A DNA stretch of 12,262 nucleotides from an uncultured Eubacteriales bacterium. GTDB taxonomy: Bacteria; Bacillota; Clostridia; Christensenellales; UBA1242. Positions 1 through 6,329 of this stretch are shown piece after piece (position 1 is the first letter of the stretch; every line of letters starts with the position of its first letter). The stretch spans positions 1 to 12,262 of the forward strand of contig CADBPU010000051.1 in assembly GCA_902796635.1 (NCBI GenBank). The letters run 5' to 3'. A program made the translations under genes and the position numbers. The notes beneath the pieces were generated by a model that was given only the letters and a program-made list of their open reading frames with translations, did no database searches and was not told the DNA's origin.

Positions 1-1146
1 AGCAAATCTCATACCTTCTTCCATAGCAACATCTTTTGTAAGGTTGATTGTCATTTCGATGTTATCGCCTGGCATAACCATTTCTGTACCTGCTGGAAGT
101 TCGATTGTTCCAGTAACGTCTGTTGTTCTGAAATAGAATTGAGGTCTATATCCATTGAAGAATGGTGTATGACGGCCACCTTCTTCTTTCTTAAGAACGT
201 AAACTTGACCAACGAAGTCTGTATGTGGATGAATTGAACCAGGAACAGCCAAAACTTGTCCTCTTTCAACGTCATCTTTGTTGATACCTCTTAAAAGTAC
301 ACCAACATTGTCTCCTGCCTCTGCGTAGTCAAGAGTTTTTCTGAACATTTCAAGACCAGTAACAACTGCTTTTCTGTGTTCACCAAGACCAACAATTTCA
401 ACTTCTTGGTTAACATTTACTTTACCTCTTTCAACACGGCCTGTAACAACTGTGCCACGACCTGTGATTGTGAAGATATCTTCAATTGGCATCAAGAATG
501 GATGATCTTCGTCTCTTTTTGGATCAGGAATATAATTATCAACTGCATCCATAAGTTCATAAATGCATTTTGATGCTTCGCCATCAACATTACCAGCTTG
601 TGCAGCTTCTAATGCTTTGAGTGCTGAACCCTTAATGATAGGTGTGTCGTCACCTGGGAAACCATACTTTGTAAGAAGGTCTCTAACGTCACTTTCTACA
701 AGTTCAAGAAGTTCTGGATCATCAACTTGGTCACATTTGTTAAGGAATACAACAATATATGGAACACCAACTTGACGAGCGAGCAAGATATGCTCTCTTG
801 TTTGAGGCATAACACCGTCTGTTGCAGCAACAACAAGGATAGCTCCGTCCATTTGTGCAGCACCTGTGATCATGTTTTTAACATAGTCAGCGTGTCCTGG
901 ACAGTCAACGTGCGCATAATGTCTTTTTGCTGTTTCGTATTCAACGTGAGCTGTGTTGATTGTGATACCTCTTGCTTTTTCTTCTGGGGCTTTATCGATT
1001 TCATCATATCTCATAGCCTGTGCATTACCCTTAGCAGCCAATGTGCAAGTGATTGCAGCTGTAAGTGTTGTTTTACCGTGATCAACGTGGCCGATTGTAC
1101 CAATGTTGATGTGTGGTTTTGTTCTTTCAAATTTAGCTTTTGCCAT
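1..1146 (-). CDS. tuf: Elongation factor Tu (EF-Tu), 3' end cut by window edge
   Basis: This GTPase delivers aminoacyl-tRNA to the ribosomal A site in the cytoplasm. The frame is open from ATG at 1146 to the window edge, giving 382 codons; the family is about 395-400 residues, so only the last few residues are missing. GTPase motifs are all present: P-loop GHVDHGKT (19-26), switch I RGITI (59-63), DCPGH (81-85), NKCD (136-139) and GSAL (173-176). Domain II ([14 protein letters not shown]) and most of domain III follow. The start has a GGAGA ribosome binding site, AAAAGGAGAATATTATAAAATG. It lies downstream of fusA in the usual str order, but a 364-bp gap and its own consensus-like promoter suggest at least partly independent transcription. 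[10 protein letters not shown] differs slightly from the common NKCDMVDDEE form. Identity is certain; whether a second tuf copy exists elsewhere cannot be seen. Confidence 0.98.
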   Translation of the reverse strand, partial: MAKAKFERTKPHINIGTIGHVDHGKTTLTAAITCTLAAKGNAQAMRYDEIDKAPEEKARGITINTAHVEYETAKRHYAHVDCPGHADYVKNMITGAAQMDGAILVVAATDGVMPQTREHILLARQVGVPYIVVFLNKCDQVDDPELLELVESDVRDLLTKYGFPGDDTPIIKGSALKALEAAQAGNVDGEASKCIYELMDAVDNYIPDPKRDEDHPFLMPIEDIFTITGRGTVVTGRVERGKVNVNQEVEIVGLGEHRKAVVTGLEMFRKTLDYAEAGDNVGVLLRGINKDDVERGQVLAVPGSIHPHTDFVGQVYVLKKEEGGRHTPFFNGYRPQFYFRTTDVTGTIELPAGTEMVMPGDNIEMTINLTKDVAMEEGMRFA

Positions 1147-1177
1147 TTTATAATATTCTCCTTTTTTAACTATTTTA

Positions 1178-1206
1178 ATTATAACTTAATTTTTTTTTAA
1201 TTGCAA
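1178..1206 (-). promoter_or_regulatory. Sigma-A type promoter of tuf
   Basis: On the minus strand the -35 TTGCAA (1206-1201) and -10 TATAAT (1183-1178) are separated by exactly 17 bp. The predicted start is near 1171, giving a leader of about 25 nt with GGAGA before the tuf ATG. A second ATTGCAA copy lies just upstream (1220-1214), making a paired motif around the -35. Assigned from sequence only. Confidence 0.8.
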
Positions 1207-1380
1207 TCATTTTTTGCAATATAATTAAGTATGATTAATAATTTTGTAAGAGTAATATATTGATTATCTTTATCATAAACTTGCATTTTTTATTAAATTT
1301 ATTTTTAACTAAACATTATGATAATTAAATATATTAAACTTATTATATTCCCTTCGGCAACAATTTTGTTCATATTTTTG

Positions 1381-1440
1381 AGATAATTTTCACAAAACTG
1401 AGTGGCGACTAAGTTATCTTGCGACACTTGAAGTTTTGTG
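1381..1440 (-). promoter_or_regulatory. Candidate stem-loop/pseudoknot upstream of tuf
   Basis: The transcribed strand has perfect 9-nt inverted arms CACAAAACT (1440-1432) and AGTTTTGTG (1399-1391), plus an inner AGTG/CACT helix (1428-1425 with 1404-1401). The 20-nt apical loop contains AGATAA (1419-1414). This can pair with TTATCT (1386-1381) located 4 nt after the stem, an H-type pseudoknot arrangement. No U tract follows, so it is not a standard terminator. It does not match an element I recognise. It could be an mRNA processing or stability element, or a remnant. Confidence 0.4.
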
Positions 1441-1480
1441 GAAAGAATCCAAAAAGATGACAAAAGTGTGGAAGGTGTGT

Positions 1481-1506
1481 TTCGCCGGCTCGGTAGAGAG
1501 GCGGAA
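1481..1506 (-). other. GC-rich imperfect hairpin just after the fusA stop
   Basis: TTCGCC (1481-1486) pairs with GGCGGAA (1500-1506) with one bulged base, and an inner CTC/GAG helix (1489-1491, 1496-1498) extends it. It begins 5 bp beyond the fusA stop codon. Neither strand shows a U tract, so it is not an intrinsic terminator. A 3'-end stabilising or processing structure is possible but unproven. Confidence 0.35.
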
Positions 1507-1510
1507 CAAA

Positions 1511-3595
1511 TTATTCTGCTTTCTTTGCTCTTTCACCAATAATCTTTTCGCTTATTGATTTTGGAACTTCTGCATAATGGTCAAATTCCATTATAAATGT
1601 TCCACGACCTTGAGTTGAGCTTCTAAGGTCAGTAACATATCCAAACATTTCTGCAAGTGGAACCATTGCTGTGATTTCTTGATTTCCATTTACATTTTCC
1701 ATACCTTGAAGGATACCTCTACGAGAAGTTATACCTCCCATAACATCTCCAAGATATTGATCTGGTGTTGTTACTTCAACTTTCATGATAGGTTCAAGCA
1801 AAACTGGATGAGCTTTTTTTGCACCTTCTTTGAAAGCCATAGAACCTGCGATATGGAATGCCATTTCTGAAGAGTCAACTTCGTGGTAGCTACCATCAAT
1901 AACAGTAGCTTTGAAATCAACCATTTCATAGCCAGCCAAAATACCATTTGCTGCAGCTTCTTGTATACCATCGTCAATTGCTGGAATATATTCTTTTGGA
2001 ATTACACCACCAACGATAGCATTTTCAAATTCATAGCCCTTTGTTGGTTCAAGTGGAGTAAGCGTGACAACACAATCTCCATATTGACCTTTACCACCAC
2101 TTTGACGGATATATTTTCCTTGAGCGGTGACTGTTTCTCTAATAGTTTCTTTATAAGCAACTTGTGGGCGACCAATATTACATTCAACACCAAATTCTCT
2201 TTTAAGTCTGTCAACCATAATATCAAGGTGAAGTTCTCCAACACCTGCAATGATTGTTTGACCAGAGTCTTTGTCTGTATATGTTTTGAAAGTTGGATCT
2301 TCTCTTGTAAGTTTTATAAGAGCAAGAACCATTTTTTCTTGGTCTGCTTTTGTTTTTGGTTCAATAGATTCTTCAATAACTGGTTTTGCAAAATCAATTC
2401 CACTAAGTGCAATTGGATGTGCTTCATCGCAAAGAGTATCTCCTGTGATTGTATCTTTAAGACCAACTATTGCAGCAATATCTCCTGCATACACTTCATC
2501 AACATCAGTTCTGTTGTTTGCGTGCATACGAACAATTCTTCCAATACGCTCTTTTTTACCTGTACGGCTATTCAAAGCATAAGTACCTGATTTAAGTACA
2601 CCACTATAAACACGGAAGAAAGTCAAACTTCCAACAAACTTGTCATCCATAATTTTGAATGCCATGCCTGAGAAAGGTGCAGAATCACTTGTTTCTCTTG
2701 TTTCTTCTTCTCCTGTTTTTGGATGTTTTCCTGAAACAGCAGGGATGTCAACAGGACTTGGCATATAATCAATGATTGCATCCAAAAGTTGTTGAACACC
2801 TTTGTTTTTGAATGAAGAACCACACATAACTGGTGTTATCTTCATGTCAATTGTACCTTTTCTGATGGCTTTTTTGATTTCTGCAACAGTTAGTTCTTCA
2901 CCACTGAAATACTTTTCCATAAGGTCGTCATCAAGTGAAGCAACTTCTTCAATAAGTTTTGCTCTCATCTCTTCTGCTTTTGCCTTGTATTCCACTGGAA
3001 TTTCTACTGTTTCAAAATTCTTTCCATCATCATCATGGTATATTTCTGCCTTCATTTCAACAAGGTCAATGATGCCTTTGAATGTTTCAGCGGCACCAAT
3101 TGGAAGTTGAAGTGCAAGTGGATTTGCATGCAATTTTGCTTTCATACTTTCAATAACTCTTTCAAAATTTGCATCATCTCTATCCATTTTGTTGACAAAT
3201 GCTATTCTTGGAACTTTGTATTTGTCAGCTTGACGCCATACAGTTTCTGATTGTGGTTGAACACCTTCACGAGCTGTGAAAAGTGCAACCGCACCATCCA
3301 AAACTTTCAAACTTCTTTCAACTTCTGCCGTAAAGTCAACGTGTCCTGGAGTGTCAATAATGTTAATTTTGTTATCGCCCCAATGGCATGTTGTGCAAGC
3401 ACTTGTGATTGTGATACCACGTTCTTGTTCCTGCACCATCCAGTCCATTGTTGCTTCACCATCATGAACTTCTCCAATCTTGTGATTTACGCCAGTATAA
3501 TAAAGAATTCTTTCAGTTGTTGTGGTTTTACCAGCATCAATATGCGCCATAATACCAATATTTCTGGTTTTTTCTAAAGAATAATCTCTTGGCAT
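1511..3595 (-). CDS. fusA: Elongation factor G (EF-G), 694 aa
   Basis: This ribosomal translocase GTPase moves tRNA and mRNA after peptide bond formation and acts with RRF in ribosome recycling. GTPase motifs are AHIDAGKT (17-24), RGITI (59-63), DTPGHVD (81-87) and NKMD (135-138). Domain II follows, then domains III to V with GVGELHLD, the GGKGQYG segment of domain IV, and [12 protein letters not shown] near the C-terminus. The length matches the roughly 690-700 residues of canonical EF-G. An in-frame ATG nine codons upstream (3622) was not used: it lacks a Shine-Dalgarno sequence, whereas ATG at 3595 has AGGAGA at good spacing and gives the typical [15 protein letters not shown] start. It is third in the str transcript after rpsG, with a 65-bp gap. 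No disrupted motif or frameshift is seen. Confidence 0.98.
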   Translation of the reverse strand: MPRDYSLEKTRNIGIMAHIDAGKTTTTERILYYTGVNHKIGEVHDGEATMDWMVQEQERGITITSACTTCHWGDNKINIIDTPGHVDFTAEVERSLKVLDGAVALFTAREGVQPQSETVWRQADKYKVPRIAFVNKMDRDDANFERVIESMKAKLHANPLALQLPIGAAETFKGIIDLVEMKAEIYHDDDGKNFETVEIPVEYKAKAEEMRAKLIEEVASLDDDLMEKYFSGEELTVAEIKKAIRKGTIDMKITPVMCGSSFKNKGVQQLLDAIIDYMPSPVDIPAVSGKHPKTGEEETRETSDSAPFSGMAFKIMDDKFVGSLTFFRVYSGVLKSGTYALNSRTGKKERIGRIVRMHANNRTDVDEVYAGDIAAIVGLKDTITGDTLCDEAHPIALSGIDFAKPVIEESIEPKTKADQEKMVLALIKLTREDPTFKTYTDKDSGQTIIAGVGELHLDIMVDRLKREFGVECNIGRPQVAYKETIRETVTAQGKYIRQSGGKGQYGDCVVTLTPLEPTKGYEFENAIVGGVIPKEYIPAIDDGIQEAAANGILAGYEMVDFKATVIDGSYHEVDSSEMAFHIAGSMAFKEGAKKAHPVLLEPIMKVEVTTPDQYLGDVMGGITSRRGILQGMENVNGNQEITAMVPLAEMFGYVTDLRSSTQGRGTFIMEFDHYAEVPKSISEKIIGERAKKAE

Positions 3596-3620
3596 AATTT
3601 TTTCTCCTATATATTTTTGC

Positions 3621-3648
3621 ATCAGTTTTTATTTTCTAAACAACTGAT
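3621..3648 (-). other. rpsG-fusA intercistronic hairpin
   Basis: The gap between rpsG and fusA contains a perfect 7-nt inverted repeat, ATCAGTT (3648-3642) and AACTGAT (3627-3621), with a 14-nt loop. It ends about 10 nt before the fusA Shine-Dalgarno. No U tract follows the stem, so it is not a terminator. It may influence mRNA processing or fusA translation. A short AT-rich repeat such as this can also arise by chance. Confidence 0.35.
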
Positions 3649-3660
3649 TGATTAAAATCA

Positions 3661-4131
3661 TTAAAATTTGAAATGTACAAATGCCTTGTTTGCTTCAGCC
3701 ATTCTATGCATTTCTTCTTTTCTCTTAACAGCGCCACCTGCGTTGTTATAAGCATCCATAAGTTCTCCAGCAAGTTTATTGTCCATATCTCTTTCACTTC
3801 TTTGACGAGCAAATTGAACAATCCAACGAATACCCAAAGTTTGTCTTCTTTCTGGTCTAACTTCTACTGGAACTTGGTAGTTTGAACCACCAACTCTTCT
3901 TGCTTTTGTTTCCAAAACTGGCATAACGTTTTCAAGTGCTTTGCTGAATACTTCAACACCTTGAAGACCAAGTTTTTCACCAGCTTTATCAAAAGCGCTA
4001 TATACTATTTGTTGAGCAATGCTCTTTTTTCCAGAAATCATAACTTGATTGATAAGTTTTGCAACAACAATACTGTTGAATTTTGGATCTGGAAGAACAG
4101 TTCTCTTTAGAGCAGCATTTCTTCTTGACAT
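3661..4131 (-). CDS. rpsG: 30S ribosomal protein S7, 156 aa
   Basis: S7 is a primary 16S rRNA binding protein that nucleates the 30S head and lines the E site; in E. coli it also represses its own operon. The length of 156 residues is exactly typical of bacterial S7. The sequence carries family hallmarks: [10 protein letters not shown] at the N-terminus, the [11 protein letters not shown] beta-hairpin region, [14 protein letters not shown], and [19 protein letters not shown] residues (here [19 protein letters not shown]) at the C-terminus. The ATG at 4131 is preceded by a full AAGGAGG ribosome binding site with 8-nt spacing. It lies 44 bp after rpsL and is followed by fusA, the standard str order, so it is co-transcribed. 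Nothing unusual is seen. Confidence 0.98.
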   Translation of the reverse strand: MSRRNAALKRTVLPDPKFNSIVVAKLINQVMISGKKSIAQQIVYSAFDKAGEKLGLQGVEVFSKALENVMPVLETKARRVGGSNYQVPVEVRPERRQTLGIRWIVQFARQRSERDMDNKLAGELMDAYNNAGGAVKRKEEMHRMAEANKAFVHFKF

Positions 4132-4161
4132 TTATATTTCCTCCTTAAATTGATTTGATTG

Positions 4162-4175
4162 GTTTCATCCGAAAC
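4162..4175 (-). other. Small hairpin in the rpsL-rpsG spacer
   Basis: Immediately after the rpsL stop codon the transcript reads GTTTC-GGAT-GAAAC, a 5-bp stem with a 4-nt loop. In E. coli S7 represses through the rpsL-rpsG spacer, so structure here is of interest. This hairpin is short, however, and no resemblance to a specific S7 target can be claimed. Confidence 0.3.
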
Positions 4176-4547
4176 TTATTTACCTTTTTTTGCGCCATAT
4201 TTTGAACGGCCTTGTTTTCTGTTTGCAACACCAGCAGTATCCATTGTTCCACGGATAATATGGTATCTAACACCTGGCAAGTCCTTAACACGGCCACCAC
4301 GAATCAATACAACGCTATGCTCTTGCAAGTTGTGACCAACGCCTGGAATATAGCATGTTCCTTCTTGACCGTTTGAAAGTTTAACTCTGGCAATTTTTCT
4401 TAAAGCTGAATTTGGCTTTTTTGGTGTTGTTGTTGTAACACTCAAGCAAACGCCTCTTTTTTGAGGACACTCATTCAAAATTGGAGTTTTTGACTTTCTT
4501 GCAGCACTCTTTCTGCCTTGTTTTATAAGTTGATTTATTGTTGGCAT
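4176..4547 (-). CDS. rpsL: 30S ribosomal protein S12, 123 aa
   Basis: S12 sits at the 30S decoding centre and controls translational accuracy. The protein has the invariant core CPQKRGVC (27-34), [11 protein letters not shown] (41-51), [26 protein letters not shown] (71-96) and [11 protein letters not shown] at the C-terminus. Lys43 and Lys88, the classic sites of streptomycin-resistance substitutions, are both wild type, as is Asp89, the residue methylthiolated by RimO in E. coli. ATG at 4547 has a perfect AAGGAGG ribosome binding site with 8-nt spacing. It is the first gene of the str operon here, preceded by its own strong promoter and a long structured leader rather than being read directly from rpoC. 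Confidence 0.98.
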   Translation of the reverse strand: MPTINQLIKQGRKSAARKSKTPILNECPQKRGVCLSVTTTTPKKPNSALRKIARVKLSNGQEGTCYIPGVGHNLQEHSVVLIRGGRVKDLPGVRYHIIRGTMDTAGVANRKQGRSKYGAKKGK

Positions 4548-4760
4548 TATTTTATCCTCCTTAAAAAATCGGATGAACTAACCTTCAACCCAAGGTTAAA
4601 TTCATATTAAGACAAACGCCCATGAGACACACACATCTTTGTCGCAACACAAATCTGTGTAGTATATCAATTTTGTATGCCTTTTGGGGTGTTTCCGTAG
4701 CAACTGGCACTGCCCCAGCAACTTGATTTTTTGCAATAAAAAAACTGCAATACAAATTAC
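4548..4760 (-). promoter_or_regulatory. Long structured 5' leader of the rpsL-rpsG-fusA operon
   Basis: From the predicted start near 4760 to the rpsL ATG the transcript has about 210 untranslated nt, with no open frame of note. Several helices can be drawn. Near 4686-4719, GCTGG/CCAGT (4719-4715 with 4707-4703) competes with GGGG/CCCC (4716-4713 with 4689-4686). ACACA/TGTGT forms a tetraloop hairpin (4660-4647). GACAAA/TTTGTC pairs at 4643-4638 with 4616-4611. A 13-bp hairpin lies at 4573-4605. The middle is GC-richer than the surrounding DNA. Long leaders before ribosomal protein operons are commonly autoregulatory. The ligand is unknown and no Rfam class was recognised by eye. Confidence 0.55.
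4573..4605 (-). promoter_or_regulatory. Stable hairpin next to the rpsL ribosome binding site
   Basis: ATGAA-T-TTAACCTT (4605-4592) pairs with AAGGTTAGTTCAT (4585-4573) around a GGGTTG loop, giving 13 pairs including one G-U and one bulged U. The stem is followed after CCGA by six T residues and then the AAGGAGG of rpsL. It could act as an attenuator-like stem, an S12 or S7 binding site, or simply a spacer structure. The 4-nt gap before the U tract argues against an efficient terminator. Confidence 0.5.
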
Positions 4761-4766
4761 GCCATT

Positions 4767-4795
4767 ATTTTAACAAATAATGACATTGATGTCAA
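4767..4795 (-). promoter_or_regulatory. Strong sigma-A promoter of the str operon
   Basis: On the minus strand a perfect -35 TTGACA (4795-4790) is followed after 17 bp by TAAAAT (4772-4767). Predicted transcription starts near 4760. It lies just downstream of the terminator of the preceding 193-aa gene, so the str operon is insulated from upstream transcription. The leader begins with two ATTGCA copies (4751-4746 and 4737-4732). Confidence 0.85.
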
Positions 4796-4840
4796 CACTT
4801 TTATTTAATAAATAAAAACATTTTTTTATATATTAAAAAT

Positions 4841-4867
4841 AAAAAAAGCACAATAATTTTTGTGCTT
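4841..4867 (-). terminator. Intrinsic terminator of the 193-aa gene
   Basis: The transcript carries AAGCACAA (4867-4860), a 6-nt loop and TTGTGCTT (4853-4846), a perfect 8-bp stem, followed by a T run (4847-4841). It begins 5 bp after the stop codon of the 193-aa gene. The A run on the far side also gives it some bidirectional character. Confidence 0.88.
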
Positions 4868-4871
4868 AAAT

Positions 4872-5453
4872 TTATAATGCCACTTCTTCTTCATTGGTAG
4901 CTTTTATGTTTTCAACATCTTTCATGTAGTAATTTATTTTTTGAGATATGCTCCTTCTTACTTGATTGTCTCTATAAAATTCATCATAAGAAAAATCCTT
5001 ATCAAAACCACAATCATTTTTTAATTGCAAAGTTCTTTCAACAAATTGTTTGTTCTTGCTTGGAAGTTTTGAAATATCTAATCCTTGACCAATCAACTCA
5101 TTTATATGACGAATTGCACTGACAGTATATAAATAATTTTGGTTTTCAATACATTCAGCCAATATTTCGCTATATTTTGCTTCATCTCTAACATCGTTAT
5201 GCATGAAACTTTCATAATGATTTTGATATGCTTCCATTTTTGCATCTTGAACCAAAACACCACTAATAAAAAAGTTTCTGTACAACCTTGTTAATATTTC
5301 TGCTCTTTTTTGCAAATCATATTTTGTTAATTTAACCAAGCCATCTGTAAAATTAAAAAATCTATCACCTTCAATAATTGAAGACAACAATTTGTAATGT
5401 CCTGCTTTTTTTATTATGATTTTTTCATTGCTATATTTGTCGTTTTTATTCAT
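4872..5453 (-). CDS. Unknown 193-aa protein, probably leaderless mRNA
   Basis: I do not recognise this protein. It is soluble-looking, mostly alpha-helical and charged, with no signal peptide or membrane segment. Visible features include a Lys-rich N-terminus (KIIIKKAGHYKLL, 11-23), an aromatic, Arg-rich helix (KRAEILTRLYRNFF, 49-62), only two Cys residues (101 and 148), and an acidic end (NEEEVAL). ATG at 5453 was preferred over an in-frame TTG at 5471 because a TTGCAA-N17-TATAAT promoter ends 6 nt before that ATG; the TTG would fall inside the -10 box. This places ATG at or next to the transcription start, with no Shine-Dalgarno. A weaker alternative is TTG at codon 22 (K-L-TTG) with AGGA 9 nt upstream. 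It is monocistronic, with its own terminator, between the HicB-like gene and rpsL. Function cannot be assigned. Confidence 0.8.
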   Translation of the reverse strand: MNKNDKYSNEKIIIKKAGHYKLLSSIIEGDRFFNFTDGLVKLTKYDLQKRAEILTRLYRNFFISGVLVQDAKMEAYQNHYESFMHNDVRDEAKYSEILAECIENQNYLYTVSAIRHINELIGQGLDISKLPSKNKQFVERTLQLKNDCGFDKDFSYDEFYRDNQVRRSISQKINYYMKDVENIKATNEEEVAL

Positions 5454-5459
5454 GATTAC

Positions 5460-5488
5460 ATTATAATACAATAAATTGCATTTTGCAA
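5460..5488 (-). promoter_or_regulatory. Promoter of the 193-aa gene
   Basis: The -35 TTGCAA (5488-5483) and -10 TATAAT (5465-5460) have 17-bp spacing, the same hexamers and spacing as the tuf promoter. Six nt separate the -10 from ATG at 5453. An inverted repeat ATTGCA-TTT-TGCAAT (5475-5489) overlaps the -35 and could be an operator. Confidence 0.75.
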
Positions 5489-5496
5489 TACTTTAT

Positions 5497-5527
5497 AAAA
5501 AAAAATTACATCAAACCGATGCAATTT
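5497..5527 (-). terminator. Intrinsic terminator of the HicB-like gene
   Basis: AAATTGCATC (5527-5518) pairs with GATGTAATTT (5512-5503) around GGTTT, a 10-bp stem with one G-U pair, followed by a run of T residues to 5497. The stem starts 2 bp from the stop codon of the 157-aa gene. Confidence 0.85.
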
Positions 5528-5529
5528 AA

Positions 5530-6003
5530 TTATTCAATTTCAGGAAGTCCAAAGTCATCATCACCATCATCGCCGTCTTTATTATTGTTTTGAACCTGAC
5601 TTTTAACCTGACTTTCCATATATCTTTTAAGAGCAGGATTGTCTCCATCTTCTAAACTATTTTCTATATCTTCAACAATTTCATCATGAAGTGTTGCAAA
5701 TTTTTTGCCTTCTTTAATCACTTGTTCTTTTTGTCTTTTCTTTTTACTGACATAATCTACCGTTACAAGCATAACTTTGCCATTTGGGTGGTCTTTTATT
5801 GTACTATCATAACTATTTGGCGCATTTGGTGCAATTTTTAAGTCTTCGCAAGTTTCCAAATAAGCGAGTAAAAAATTTTGAGCATTTTGATATGCTTCTT
5901 CCATTGTATCGCCTTCAGCATAAATACATATATCAGAAAACTCAACAGCATAATCTTCATATTCTTCATCATAATAGAATACTGCTGGATATGTAAATTG
6001 CAT
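5530..6003 (-). CDS. HicB-fold protein, 157 aa, without a HicA partner
   Basis: Residues 1-83 match the HicB antitoxin fold: MQFTYPAVFYYDEEYEDYAVEF, SDICIYAEGDTMEEAYQNAQ, an FLLAYLE helix and a closing KVMLVTVD strand. In HicAB systems this partial RNase H-like domain neutralises the HicA mRNA-interferase toxin. Here the usual C-terminal DNA-binding ribbon-helix-helix or HTH is not recognisable. Instead there is a basic segment (SKKKRQKEQVIKEGKK, 86-101), a charged helix and a Gly/Asp-rich acidic tail (GDDGDDD, 144-150). No HicA-like ORF (about 60 aa, GSHH type) lies on either side. ATG at 6003 has GGAGG at 7-nt spacing. It has its own promoter and terminator, so it is monocistronic. It may be an orphan antitoxin or a HicB-fold protein with another role. 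Fold assignment is moderately sure; function is not. Confidence 0.75.
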   Translation of the reverse strand: MQFTYPAVFYYDEEYEDYAVEFSDICIYAEGDTMEEAYQNAQNFLLAYLETCEDLKIAPNAPNSYDSTIKDHPNGKVMLVTVDYVSKKKRQKEQVIKEGKKFATLHDEIVEDIENSLEDGDNPALKRYMESQVKSQVQNNNKDGDDGDDDFGLPEIE

Positions 6004-6021
6004 TAAAATGCCTCCAATATT

Positions 6022-6050
6022 AGTATACTCTATGATTATTTTATCATAAG
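6022..6050 (-). promoter_or_regulatory. Promoter with palindromic operator candidate for the HicB-like gene
   Basis: A -10 TATACT (6027-6022) lies 18 nt before the ATG at 6003. The -35 is poor (CTTATG, 6050-6045, 17-bp spacing). The spacer and -35 are occupied by a perfect inverted repeat, TATGAT-N6-ATCATA (6031-6048). A weak -35 covered by a palindrome is what an autoregulated or activator-dependent promoter would look like. Confidence 0.5.
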
Positions 6051-6120
6051 TATTTCAAAAAATAAAATGATTTTTTATACTTTTTTGAAATTAAATACAA
6101 TTTTATAACTTTGATAAAAA

Positions 6121-6145
6121 CAAAAAAAATGCCCATATAGGGCAT
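6121..6145 (-). terminator. Intrinsic terminator of the 51-aa gene
   Basis: ATGCCC (6145-6140), loop TATAT and GGGCAT (6134-6129) form a 6-bp stem followed by eight T residues. It begins 4 bp after the stop codon of the 51-aa gene. The remaining ~75 bp to the HicB-like promoter is AT-rich and featureless. Confidence 0.87.
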
Positions 6146-6149
6146 GTTA

Positions 6150-6305
6150 TTAGTTCCATTTAAGTTCTCTGTTTTCTTCTTTTTGTTTATCCAAAGCTTT
6201 GTCTCTTTTCATTCTTTCATATCTATCAAAATACTTTTGAGCAGCTTTTTTGTTTTTTGCGTTTTCAAAACATTTTTCACCAATCATTATTTCTGCTTTA
6301 TTCAT
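6150..6305 (-). CDS. Unknown small charged protein, 51 aa
   Basis: This small protein is not one I recognise. It is very rich in Lys, Glu and Arg and probably forms one or two helices: MNKAEIMIGEKCFENAKNKK, then AAQKYFDRYERMKRDK, then ALDKQKEENRELKWN. There is one Cys and no membrane segment. A longer in-frame start at 6371 exists. ATG at 6305 was chosen because AAGGAGA precedes it at 8 nt, and a TTTACA-N17-TATAAT promoter puts the transcript start near 6323, downstream of every earlier in-frame start. It has its own terminator, so it is a self-contained unit between the repeat protein and the HicB-like gene. It could be a small nucleic-acid-binding or adaptor protein, but this is a guess from charge only. 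Confidence 0.75.
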   Translation of the reverse strand: MNKAEIMIGEKCFENAKNKKAAQKYFDRYERMKRDKALDKQKEENRELKWN

Positions 6306-6329
6306 AGTCTTTCTCCTTAATACAACGTT

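Larger units (their letters stand above)
1147..1510 (-). other. Non-coding fusA-tuf intergenic region (364 bp)
   Basis: No credible gene is present. The half next to fusA (about 1380-1510) is clearly richer in G+C and contains two inverted-repeat structures, described separately. The half next to tuf (1147-1375) is very AT-rich and holds the tuf promoter. A TATAAT also occurs at 1347-1342 but has only a poor -35 partner. No hairpin followed by a U tract is seen on the minus strand, so a fusA intrinsic terminator is not evident and readthrough into tuf remains possible. Confidence 0.75.

Noticed and set aside
727..1200. Plus-strand open frame of 157 codons opposite tuf
   Set aside because: It is antisense to the intact EF-Tu reading frame and its Cys/Ser/Phe-rich translation has no domain character.
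1342..1370. Second tuf promoter at TATAAT 1347-1342
   Set aside because: The sequence 17 bp upstream is AACAAA, a poor -35, and there is no extended -10. In such AT-rich DNA the hexamer alone is weak evidence.
1481..1506. GC-rich hairpin as an intrinsic terminator for fusA
   Set aside because: No U tract follows on the minus strand, so the intrinsic terminator criteria are not met.
1883..2590. Long plus-strand open frame opposite fusA (235 codons)
   Set aside because: It lies wholly antisense to the well-supported EF-G gene. It has a Cys/Phe/Asn/Ser-rich, low-complexity translation typical of antisense frames, and no ribosome binding site was noted.
3596..3622. Upstream ATG adding nine residues to EF-G
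   Set aside because: No Shine-Dalgarno precedes it, the added residues are absent from the usual EF-G N-terminus, and the canonical start has AGGAGA.
1414..4643. Eight-base complementarity (TTGCGACA/TGTCGCAA) between the rpsL and tuf leaders
   Set aside because: With two leaders of roughly 210 and 360 nt, about one 8-base match is expected by chance, and the match does not extend.
5530..6305. Toxin-antitoxin pair formed by the 51-aa and HicB-like proteins
   Set aside because: The 51-aa protein has no HicA features, and a terminator plus a separate promoter lie between the genes.
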